NCBI GenBank assembly: GCA_013911885.1
Contig: JACESI010000001.1
Span: 178,966-242,965 of the forward strand
Source of the DNA: Hyphomicrobiales bacterium
GTDB lineage: Bacteria; Pseudomonadota; Alphaproteobacteria; Rhizobiales; JACESI01
DNA: 64,000 bases
Reading direction: 5' to 3'
The position numbers and the translations under genes were made by a program. Shown one piece after another: positions 28,895-37,073 of the stretch (the stretch's first letter is position 1; each line of letters begins with the position of its first letter). The notes under the pieces are model-generated. The model searched no databases. It was not told the DNA's origin and saw only the letters and a program-made list of their open reading frames with translations.

Positions 28895-31483
28895 ATGATG
28901 CGGACGCGTTTCGGTCAATGGATTTTCCGAGCCGGAAAGCAGCACTGCTCAGGTGCGCAGCTTTTTCAGCACCCAAATCCTCCCCTGTCTGATCCGGAAA
29001 GCCTGTCGCCTTTGCCGCGGAAATCCGCTCTCGCCCTTCTTGCGGCGACCACGGCGCTCACTCCGGGTCTTGCTGTGGCAGCGCCTCTCGCAAACAGCTC
29101 GATGACGCCGCATGTGATCACCTATGCCGCCTTTATCGGGACCCTTGTGTTTGCTGTGGTCAGCGGCCTTACCGCTTCGCGCACGCGCCGGCGCATCGAG
29201 GCCGAACGGAACAATCTCGCGAATGAGCTCGGCAACATCCGTGCGCAGTCCGAACGCTTCGAATCCCTTATCCGCGCGGACGATCAGCGCTTTTTGATCT
29301 GGTCATCGTCGAAGGCTGAACCGACTGTGACCGGCCAGCTGCCGGAGCAATGCGCCGCGCCGCAGGCTCAAGCGGAATTCGTGCGCTTCGGCAGTTGGCT
29401 TGCGCCTGCTTCTGCTGCCGGGCTCGAGCGCCATATTGCAGCCCTGCGAAGCCAGGGAAGCGGTTTCCAGATCGCAATCACGACCAAGGCCGGCAACTAT
29501 CTCGATGCCTATGGCCGTACCGCCGGCGGGCGGGCTTTTGTCCGTTTTCGCGATCTTTCCGGCGATCAGCAGGTGATTTTGCAATTGCAGCGCCAGCTTG
29601 CGGAAAAATCAACCGACGTCAAAAACTTTCAGGCACTCCTTGAGGCCGTCGAGCAGCCCGTATGGCTGCGCATATGGGCGGAAAATGGCGAGAGCGTGCT
29701 GCAATGGGCGAACCAGGCCTATCATGCGGCCATTGCCAGTGCGGACGCGACCGCAAGCAGCAGCGAACTTTTCGATAGCGACGCCCGCGCCGCGATCACG
29801 CAGGCAAACAAGGCGGGCGACCCGTTCAAGAAAAGGGTTCATGCTGTTTCCAGTGGCCAGCGCCGCACCTTCGATGTCGTGTCGGTTCCGACCGAAAGCG
29901 GCAGCGCCGGAATCGCGACGGATGTGAGCGACACGGAAAAAGCACAGGCAGCCCTTGGTCGCACGATCAAATCGCACGAGACGACCTTCAACGAGCTTGC
30001 GACCGCGGTGGCAATTTTCGACAAGAGCCACCGGCTGACTTTCCACAATAAGGCGTATCGTGAGCTGTTTGGGCTCGATGAAGGCTTTCTTGCAAGCGCG
30101 CCGAGCGACTCGGAGGTGATCGACAAATTACGCAGCCTCGAAAAGCTGCCGGTTGAAGCGAATTTCCGGCAATGGAAGAACAAGCTTCTGAAAGTGCATC
30201 AGGATCTGGAACTTTCCGAATTCACCTGGCATTTGCCGGACGGGCAGACCCTGCGCGTTGTCGCAAGTCCGCGCAGCACGGGCGGTGTCACCTGGATCTA
30301 TGAGGACATGACCGCCCGTCTCAATCTGGAAAGCAGGGTCAATGTGCTCTCGCGGCTCCAGGGCGAAACATTGAACCGCCTGACGGACGGTGTCGCAGTG
30401 TTTTCAAGCGATGGTAAACTCACGCTGTCGAACACCTCGTTCATGAACCTGTGGAACATCGACAATACCACCCTCGACAAGCAATTGCATATCAATGCGC
30501 TCGCCGCGGTGATGACCGAGCGTTTCGCCTGCGACGAGGAATGGCACCAGCTCAAGATGGCCATTGTCGGCGTCAGCGAAAAACGCGACGAAGCCTCCGG
30601 CACGATGGAGCGCCCGGACGGGCTGGTGATCCGATACTCAACCAATGCTCTGATTGACGGACGCACGATGGTGACCTTCGTCGATATTACCGACAGCATC
30701 AATTTCGAGCGGGCACTCACCGAGAAGAACGAGGCGCTCTATGAGGCGGACAAGCTCAAGACCGATTTCGTCAAGCACGTGAACTACGAACTCCGCTCGC
30801 CGCTGACCAATATCATCGGCTTCGCACAGTTGCTGTCGGATGCCGATATCGGCCCGCTCAACGACAAGCAGCAGGAATATACCCGCTATATCCTGTCCTC
30901 GTCCTCGTCCCTGCTTGCCATCATCAACGATATTCTTGATCTCGCAACGGCGGATGCGGGGGTGATGGAACTCTCGCTCAGCGAAATTTCCGTTGAGGCG
31001 ACGATTGCGGCGGCGATTGAAGGCCTCAAGGATCGGCTGATCGAACGGCGGATCACCTTGAAACAGTCTATTGCCGCGGATGTCTCGACATTCACCGCCG
31101 ATCAGCGCCGCGTCATCCAGATCCTGTTCAATCTTCTGTCCAATGCGATCCAGTTTTCCGATGAGGATGGCACCGTTGCGCTCACGGTTACGAGTGATGG
31201 TGAGAACGTGATTTTTGAGGTTCAGGACTGGGGCGCCGGGATACCGGATGCCTTCATCGATCATGTCTTCAACCGCTTCGAAAGCCGCAGTTCGGGTCGC
31301 TCCCGCGGGGGCGCTGGCCTTGGCCTGTCGATCGTCCAGCGCTTTGTCGAACTGCACAATGGCGAGGTTTCAATCGACAGCGAAGAGGGCAAGGGAACCA
31401 GGATCACTTGTATCCTCCCCGCCCGTCCGCACCACTACGGTCTTTCTGAAATGCCCGAATTGATGTCGGTCGCGTCTGAGTAG
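28895..31483 (+). CDS. divL: DivL, PAS-domain pseudo-histidine kinase with Tyr in the H-box
   Basis: Cell-cycle regulator which in Caulobacter binds DivK~P and controls the CckA-ChpT-CtrA relay. The 862-residue protein has two N-terminal hydrophobic segments (about 44-63 and 74-94), several PAS-like regions (about 120-600), and a HisKA-like segment in which the phospho-histidine is replaced by Tyr631 (KHVNYELRSPLTNI instead of SHELRTPL), the hallmark of DivL. The ATPase domain is well kept: NLLSNAIQF, DWGAGIPDAF and GGAGLGLSIVQRF. Two ATGs are adjacent; GAGG at 28887 favours 28895. The position next to tsaE matches divL in other Alphaproteobacteria. Confidence 0.9.
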   Translation: MMRTRFGQWIFRAGKQHCSGAQLFQHPNPPLSDPESLSPLPRKSALALLAATTALTPGLAVAAPLANSSMTPHVITYAAFIGTLVFAVVSGLTASRTRRRIEAERNNLANELGNIRAQSERFESLIRADDQRFLIWSSSKAEPTVTGQLPEQCAAPQAQAEFVRFGSWLAPASAAGLERHIAALRSQGSGFQIAITTKAGNYLDAYGRTAGGRAFVRFRDLSGDQQVILQLQRQLAEKSTDVKNFQALLEAVEQPVWLRIWAENGESVLQWANQAYHAAIASADATASSSELFDSDARAAITQANKAGDPFKKRVHAVSSGQRRTFDVVSVPTESGSAGIATDVSDTEKAQAALGRTIKSHETTFNELATAVAIFDKSHRLTFHNKAYRELFGLDEGFLASAPSDSEVIDKLRSLEKLPVEANFRQWKNKLLKVHQDLELSEFTWHLPDGQTLRVVASPRSTGGVTWIYEDMTARLNLESRVNVLSRLQGETLNRLTDGVAVFSSDGKLTLSNTSFMNLWNIDNTTLDKQLHINALAAVMTERFACDEEWHQLKMAIVGVSEKRDEASGTMERPDGLVIRYSTNALIDGRTMVTFVDITDSINFERALTEKNEALYEADKLKTDFVKHVNYELRSPLTNIIGFAQLLSDADIGPLNDKQQEYTRYILSSSSSLLAIINDILDLATADAGVMELSLSEISVEATIAAAIEGLKDRLIERRITLKQSIAADVSTFTADQRRVIQILFNLLSNAIQFSDEDGTVALTVTSDGENVIFEVQDWGAGIPDAFIDHVFNRFESRSSGRSRGGAGLGLSIVQRFVELHNGEVSIDSEEGKGTRITCILPARPHHYGLSEMPELMSVASE

Positions 31484-31517
31484 ACGGGGTGGGGGTAGAC
31501 AAGGTGGGGTTGTCAGG

Positions 31518-33023
31518 GTGGCATTGAGCGAGCCTTTTCTTCGGTTGACCCTCGCCGATGAGGCCGCAAGCGCGCGCCTCGGCGAAGACCTCGCGTCGGC
31601 GCTGCGGGCGGGCGATTGCCTCTTGCTCTCCGGCGATCTCGGCATGGGCAAGACGACGCTTGCCCGCGCGTTGATCCGCGCTTTTCTTGATGATGACGAG
31701 ACAGAGGTACCGAGCCCGACCTTCACGCTTGTCAATCTTTACGAGGAAGGCCGCTCTCCTCTCGCCCATTTCGATCTCTACCGCCTTTCCGATCCGCAAG
31801 AGCTCATGGAGATTGGCTTTTTTGATGCCCTTAAAGACGGAATCATCCTTGTCGAATGGCCGGAGCGTGCGGCTGGCGAGATGCCAACTGAGGCGCTGAA
31901 GATTGATTTCTCACCATCGGGAACGGGCCGCAGCCTCGCCTTCACCGGCAGCCCGCGCTGGGCGGAGCGGATCGGGCGAACCCTTGAAATCCGCGAATTT
32001 CTCGATCAAAACCGCTGGAAGATGGCAAAAAGACGGTTCCTGCAGGGCGATGCGTCGCCGCGCGCCTATGAGACGATCAGCGACAATCGCGGCAACAAGG
32101 CCATTTTGATGAATGCGCCAGCGACAACAGATGGTCCGATTGTCCGCGACGGCAAACGCTACAGCGAACTTGCCCATCTCGCCGAAGATGTACGCCCTTT
32201 TGTCGCCATTGGCGAGGCTTTGCGCGCGCGCGGGCTTCCCGCCCCGGAAATTTACGCCCAAGCGATGGATAAGGGTTTCCTCCTGCTTCAGGATTTCGGC
32301 CGTGGCAGCGTGATCGAAGCAGACAGACCGGTGGCGGAGCGCTATGAAGTGGCGCTCGACCTTCTCGCGGCAATCCACGGTCTCGACTGGCCCGAAACCG
32401 TGCCGCTGCCCGGCGGCAACTCCTACACATTGCCGGTCTTTGACAAGGACGTCGTGGATATCGAATTGTCTCTTCTTGCCGAATGGTATGCGCCGCATGT
32501 CGGCGCAGAACCTTTCCAGGCGTCCGCTATCAAGCAGTATCAGGCGATCTGGAATGATTTGTTCGACCGCCTTTCGCGCGGGGAGAAGAGCTGGATGCTG
32601 CGCGATTACCACTCGCCCAATCTCATCTGGCGGCCGCAAGAGGCGGGCCTAGCGCGGATCGGCATCATCGATTATCAGGACGCGCTTATCGGCCCGTCGG
32701 CCTATGACGTCGCCTCGCTCTGTCAGGACGCGCGCCACACGGTTCCCCCAGCTCTGGAGGCAGCGCTCAAGGATCGCTATGCCGCCGCCCGCGTCGCACA
32801 GGAAAAACCCTTCGACCGGGTGGCCTTCGAAGCGGATTATGCGATTATCGCCGCCGAGCGGGGCACGCGCCTTCTCGGCCTGTGGCCACGCCTCAAGATG
32901 CGCGACGGCAAGCCCCATTACATGAAGCACATGCCGCGCACCAAAGAATATTTGCGCCGCTCGCTGATGCATCCTATTTTGCGGGAGCTGAGGCGATGGT
33001 ATGACCAAAACCTGAAATTGTAA
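31518..33023 (+). CDS. tsaE: Fusion of TsaE (t6A ATPase) and AmgK-like sugar kinase
   Basis: Two enzymes in one 501-residue chain. Residues 1-150 are TsaE, the ATPase that drives the t6A37 tRNA-modification complex: Walker A GDLGMGKTT (39-47), SPTFTLVN (66-73) and HFDLYRL. Residues 165-501 are an aminoglycoside-phosphotransferase fold with the catalytic loop RDYHSPNLIW (D363) and IIDYQDALIGP (D385). This resembles AmgK, which phosphorylates MurNAc/GlcNAc at C1; the next gene is a MurU-like uridylyltransferase, supporting that role. GTG start at 31518 after a weak Shine-Dalgarno. Such fusions are annotated in other Rhizobiales, so this is not a local accident. Confidence 0.92.
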   Translation: MALSEPFLRLTLADEAASARLGEDLASALRAGDCLLLSGDLGMGKTTLARALIRAFLDDDETEVPSPTFTLVNLYEEGRSPLAHFDLYRLSDPQELMEIGFFDALKDGIILVEWPERAAGEMPTEALKIDFSPSGTGRSLAFTGSPRWAERIGRTLEIREFLDQNRWKMAKRRFLQGDASPRAYETISDNRGNKAILMNAPATTDGPIVRDGKRYSELAHLAEDVRPFVAIGEALRARGLPAPEIYAQAMDKGFLLLQDFGRGSVIEADRPVAERYEVALDLLAAIHGLDWPETVPLPGGNSYTLPVFDKDVVDIELSLLAEWYAPHVGAEPFQASAIKQYQAIWNDLFDRLSRGEKSWMLRDYHSPNLIWRPQEAGLARIGIIDYQDALIGPSAYDVASLCQDARHTVPPALEAALKDRYAAARVAQEKPFDRVAFEADYAIIAAERGTRLLGLWPRLKMRDGKPHYMKHMPRTKEYLRRSLMHPILRELRRWYDQNLKL

Positions 33024-33101
33024 TCGTGCTTGCCGGAATGAAATCCGAACATGCGCAGGCACCGACAGGCGTTTCTCTTTCAGAAAGACAAGACACTACC
33101 C

Positions 33102-33821
33102 ATGATCCATCCGAAAAAAGCGTTCGTGGCGGCAGCGGGTATCGGCAAGCGCATGCGCCCGCTGACGGCCACCACGCCGAAACCGCTCATCGAGGTCTGC
33201 GGCAAATCGCTGATCGATTATGGTCTCGATGCGCTCGCTGCCGCCGGAACCGAACTGGCGGTGGTCAATGTGCACTATATAGCAGACCTCCTCGAGGTTC
33301 ATGTGAGCAAGCGCAAGACGCCGAAAATCATCGTCTCGGACGAGCGCGACATGCTGCTTGAAACCGGCGGTGGCACCGTGAAAGCGCTGCCGCATCTCGG
33401 TGATCAACCTTTCTACTATCTCAATGCCGATTCGATCTGGATCGAAGGCGTGAAGCCGAATTTCCGGTTTCTCGCGGAGATGTGGGACGACGACAAGATG
33501 GATGGGCTTCTTCTTCTGTCCACGACCGTCAAGGCGGTGGGTTTCGAGGGTCTTGGGGACTTCACCATGGACCCTGACGGACGGCTCAAGCGCCGCCGCG
33601 AGAATGTTGCCGCCCCCTTTGTCTATGCGAGTGCGGCGATCTTTCATCCGCGCCTTTTCAAGGACGCGCCTTCAGGCAAATTTTCGCTCAATGTTCTGTT
33701 CGACCGTGCGATTGCCGAGGGTCGGCTGTTCGGTGCACAGATGGGCGGTACATGGCTTCATGTTGGCACACCGGCGGCAATCTCTGCCGCCGAGCGCGCG
33801 ATGCGCGATGCCCTCGCCTGA
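33102..33821 (+). CDS. murU: MurNAc-1-phosphate uridylyltransferase (MurU-like)
   Basis: 239-residue nucleotidyltransferase that is expected to turn MurNAc-alpha-1-phosphate into UDP-MurNAc, completing the AmgK-MurU peptidoglycan-recycling shunt that bypasses de novo UDP-MurNAc synthesis. It has the nucleotide loop GIGKRMRPLT (13-22), TPKPLIEVCGKSLI, LLETGGGTVKAL and YYLNADSIW, all close to MurU. Start at ATG 33102; the frame opens 51 bases earlier without conservation. Directly follows the TsaE-AmgK fusion, and addB starts 4 bases after its stop. Function rests on homology plus context. Confidence 0.85.
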   Translation: MIHPKKAFVAAAGIGKRMRPLTATTPKPLIEVCGKSLIDYGLDALAAAGTELAVVNVHYIADLLEVHVSKRKTPKIIVSDERDMLLETGGGTVKALPHLGDQPFYYLNADSIWIEGVKPNFRFLAEMWDDDKMDGLLLLSTTVKAVGFEGLGDFTMDPDGRLKRRRENVAAPFVYASAAIFHPRLFKDAPSGKFSLNVLFDRAIAEGRLFGAQMGGTWLHVGTPAAISAAERAMRDALA

Positions 33822-33824
33822 TCG

Positions 33825-36800
33825 ATGCAGCAAGGCGCTCCACCTCCTCAATCCCGGCGCTTTGGCAATGTCTTTTCGATTCCGTCCGATGTCCGTTTTC
33901 TGCCAACCCTGGTTGACCACATCCTGGACGGCACCCTTTTGCCGCCGGATTTTGACCTTGCAGCACCTTTCGGCCTTGCCGATATCACGATTTATCTGCC
34001 GACCCAGCGCTCGGTGCGGCTCCTCGAAGCTGCGTTTCTCTCGCGGGCAGGCAATTCTTCCCTGATCCTGCCGCGCATCCTCGCTCTCGGCGATGTGGAT
34101 GAGGATGAGCCCTATTTTACTGAGAGTGCGTTTGATCAGCCGGGCGAAGCGATCCCGCCTGCGATCACGCCGGTTCAGCGCCAGTTGATCCTGACCCGGC
34201 TCATTCTGCAATGGGGTGCCCGGATGGAGACCATGGCGAGCGCGACCCGCGAGCGCGACGAGCCGCTTCTCGTTCCCGCCTCTGCCGCCGATGCCGCCTG
34301 GCTTGCCGCCGATCTCGGCGATCTCCTCGACCGCGCGTCCACGGAAGGGGTCGGCTGGTACGGCCTTTCCGGTCTCGTTGCCGAAAAGGATCTGGCGGCT
34401 TTCTGGCAGATGAGCGTCCAGTTTCTCGAAATCGTAACGCTGCACTGGCCCCGGATCCTTGCAGCCGCAGGCCGGGTGGATGTGGCAGTGCGGCGCGATC
34501 TTCTGATCGCCGCTGAGGCGAAGCGGCTGTCATCACGAAGCGGCCCGGTGATCGCTGCCGGATCGACCGGAACCTTGCCCGTGACCGCACGGTTTCTTGC
34601 GACCGTCGCGCATCATCCGAAAGGTGCGCTGGTTCTGCCGGGGCTTGATCTCGCGATGAATGAGGACGCCTATGCGGCGATCGGCGGACCGGAAAACCGC
34701 ACCCATGCTGAAACCGGACATCCGCAATATGGCCTGAAACAGCTTCTTTCGGGCTTTTTGAAGACCGATCGCCTCTCGGTCATCGAACTCGGCCGGCGCG
34801 ATCCTGACCGTGCCCGCCGCAGCACGATCATCTCGAAGGCGATGGTGCCGGCCGCGGTCACCGATCAATGGGCGACGTTCCGGGCAGAGGTCGCCGACGA
34901 TGAAATTGCCCGCGCTTTCTGCGATGTTGCGCTGATTGATGCGAAAAGCGATTCCGAGGAGGCGCTCGCGATTGCGGCAGCGCTGCGCGACTTTGTTGAA
35001 GAGCCGCACGGTCTTGCCTGCCTTGTCACGCCGGATCGCGCGCTTGCCCGCCGGGTTGCCCTCGAACTCAGACGGTTCGCACTGGCGGTCGATGATTCCG
35101 CCGGACGCCCGCTTGCCAAGACCGGCCCGGCTATCGTCGCCCGCCTGATCGTGGATTGCATTGCCGGGAATTTTGAGCCGACCACGTTTCTCGCTCTTCT
35201 CAAACATCCGCTTGCGACCTTCGGGCTGGAGCCCGGCTTTGTGCGGCGTGCGGCCCGCGTTCTCGATCTCGCCGTTCTGCGCGGGCCGCGCCTTGCGGGC
35301 GGCATTGCCGGATTGCGCCGCCAGCTTTCCCGGGTCGTCAGCGATGTCACGCGCGGGCTTGCGGCAACGACCGATGTGACCGGCGATCTGCCGGTAGACG
35401 CGCTGACCGGTCCTTCCGCAGAGATGAAGAGCCGCGATGCGGGCCGCCTCCACCCCGCGATTGCCCGCTATACGATGGAGGACTGGGACGCGGCGGACGC
35501 GCTTCTCGTGCGGCTTGAAACAGTCTTTCACGGGCTGGAAAAACGCATGCTTGATCAGGATGCGCCGGATATTGCAGGAATTGCCCGAAGCCATCTCGAA
35601 TGCTGGCGCGCCACCCTGCCGGCGGTTGCGCAAAGCGGACCGGCCGCAACCGCGCTCCTGCGTCTGTTTGAGGACATGACCGCAGAGAACGGCACCGCCT
35701 TTCCGCTCTCGCTCAAGGATTATCCAGCCCTGTTTCAGGCGCTTCTCGGGGTTCAGACCGTGCGCGCGCAGAGCGAACAAGACCCGCGCATCCTGATTCT
35801 CGGGGCATTGGAAGCGCGACTCATTGATCCAGATCTCATCATTCTGGCCGCCCTTGACGAGGGCGCTTGGCCGAAACAGGCAGAGGCCGATGCCTTCATG
35901 TCGCGCAGCATGCGTGCCGCGATGGGCTTTGAGGCACCGGAACGGCGGATCGGTCTTGCCGCGCATGACGTCTGTCAGGGCCTTGGCGTCAGCCGTGTCA
36001 TCCTCAGCCGTGCCGCGAAACGCGATGGGACGCCCACCGTCATGTCACGCTGGCTGCAACGCCTTCTCGCGATCACCGGCGCGGAGACGGCGTCTGCAAT
36101 GGCGAGGCGGGGCAACCGTTATCTTTCGCTCGCGCGGGCGCTTGACCGCCCCTTGAGCCCGGTTGTCGTCACGCCGAACCGGCCGAACCCGACGCCGCCA
36201 GTGAGCGCGCGTCCGAAAGGTCTTTCGGTGACACAGGTGGAGACCTGGGTGCGCGATCCTTATGCGATCTATGCAAACCGCATCCTCGGGTTGAAGCGGA
36301 TTGACCCGCTTGGCGAAATTCCGGATTTCGCAAGCCGTGGCACCCTTGTTCATGAGGTGATGGACCGCTTCAATCAGCACTGGAACGGTGTTGTTGACGA
36401 GGCGGCACATGCGCTTCTCCTGCGCTTGGGACGCGAACTCTTTGACCATGAGATGGCGGATTTCCCCGATCAGCTCGCCCTCTGGTGGCCGCGTTTCGAG
36501 CGGATCGCGCAGTCTTATCTCAACTGGGAAAAACAGCGCGATGTCGTGCCGCTTGTCCGCCATTCCGAGATTGATACGCGCTGCCCGATCTCCGTTGACG
36601 GAGCGGATTTCACCCTTTCCGGCAAGATCGACCGGATCGACGAACTCGCCGACGGGACGCTTGCCATCATTGACTTCAAGACAGGCACGATCCCGACACC
36701 AAAACAGGTGAAGTCGGGCCTGAACGCCCAACTCGCGCTTGAAGTGCTTCTCAATCAGAAAGGGGCGTTCGATTTCCGTGCGCCGCTTTCCGCCCGCGCA

Positions 36801-37073
36801 ACAAGCGTTCTTGGCTGGGTGAAGCTCGATGGCGCGTCCGACCAGGCGGGGTTCGCTTCCGCGATCGAGAAGAAGGATAAGGACACCACGCCGGATGACC
36901 TTGGCCGGCTTGCCGGAGAACAGCTGCTCAGTCTCATCCGGGCCTATCGCAAGCGGGATCAGGGTTATATGTCCCGACCCCGACCGGACTTTCAGGCACG
37001 ATATGTCGGTGATTATGACCATCTTGCCCGCCTTCGGGAATGGCAGATGGCGGATCAGGAGGGTGAGGAATGA
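33825..37073 (+). CDS. addB: Double-strand break repair protein AddB
   Basis: Subunit of the AddAB helicase-nuclease that processes double-strand breaks and loads RecA. The 1082-residue protein is the alphaproteobacterial type: an N-terminal inactivated-helicase-like region with YLPTQRSVRLLEAAFL, LILPRILALGDVDED and a C-terminal RecB-like nuclease domain with IDRIDELADGTLAIIDFKTG (about residues 935-955) where the DxK catalytic motif sits. It overlaps addA by ATGA, so the two subunits are made together. Length is normal for the group. Confidence 0.94.
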   Translation: MQQGAPPPQSRRFGNVFSIPSDVRFLPTLVDHILDGTLLPPDFDLAAPFGLADITIYLPTQRSVRLLEAAFLSRAGNSSLILPRILALGDVDEDEPYFTESAFDQPGEAIPPAITPVQRQLILTRLILQWGARMETMASATRERDEPLLVPASAADAAWLAADLGDLLDRASTEGVGWYGLSGLVAEKDLAAFWQMSVQFLEIVTLHWPRILAAAGRVDVAVRRDLLIAAEAKRLSSRSGPVIAAGSTGTLPVTARFLATVAHHPKGALVLPGLDLAMNEDAYAAIGGPENRTHAETGHPQYGLKQLLSGFLKTDRLSVIELGRRDPDRARRSTIISKAMVPAAVTDQWATFRAEVADDEIARAFCDVALIDAKSDSEEALAIAAALRDFVEEPHGLACLVTPDRALARRVALELRRFALAVDDSAGRPLAKTGPAIVARLIVDCIAGNFEPTTFLALLKHPLATFGLEPGFVRRAARVLDLAVLRGPRLAGGIAGLRRQLSRVVSDVTRGLAATTDVTGDLPVDALTGPSAEMKSRDAGRLHPAIARYTMEDWDAADALLVRLETVFHGLEKRMLDQDAPDIAGIARSHLECWRATLPAVAQSGPAATALLRLFEDMTAENGTAFPLSLKDYPALFQALLGVQTVRAQSEQDPRILILGALEARLIDPDLIILAALDEGAWPKQAEADAFMSRSMRAAMGFEAPERRIGLAAHDVCQGLGVSRVILSRAAKRDGTPTVMSRWLQRLLAITGAETASAMARRGNRYLSLARALDRPLSPVVVTPNRPNPTPPVSARPKGLSVTQVETWVRDPYAIYANRILGLKRIDPLGEIPDFASRGTLVHEVMDRFNQHWNGVVDEAAHALLLRLGRELFDHEMADFPDQLALWWPRFERIAQSYLNWEKQRDVVPLVRHSEIDTRCPISVDGADFTLSGKIDRIDELADGTLAIIDFKTGTIPTPKQVKSGLNAQLALEVLLNQKGAFDFRAPLSARATSVLGWVKLDGASDQAGFASAIEKKDKDTTPDDLGRLAGEQLLSLIRAYRKRDQGYMSRPRPDFQARYVGDYDHLARLREWQMADQEGEE

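Noticed and set aside
34533..35966. Long open frame on the minus strand within addB (similar long frames lie opposite folC, polA/selO and the chemoreceptor gene)
   Set aside because: They are antisense to well-conserved genes, arise from high G+C third positions, and show no recognisable domain.
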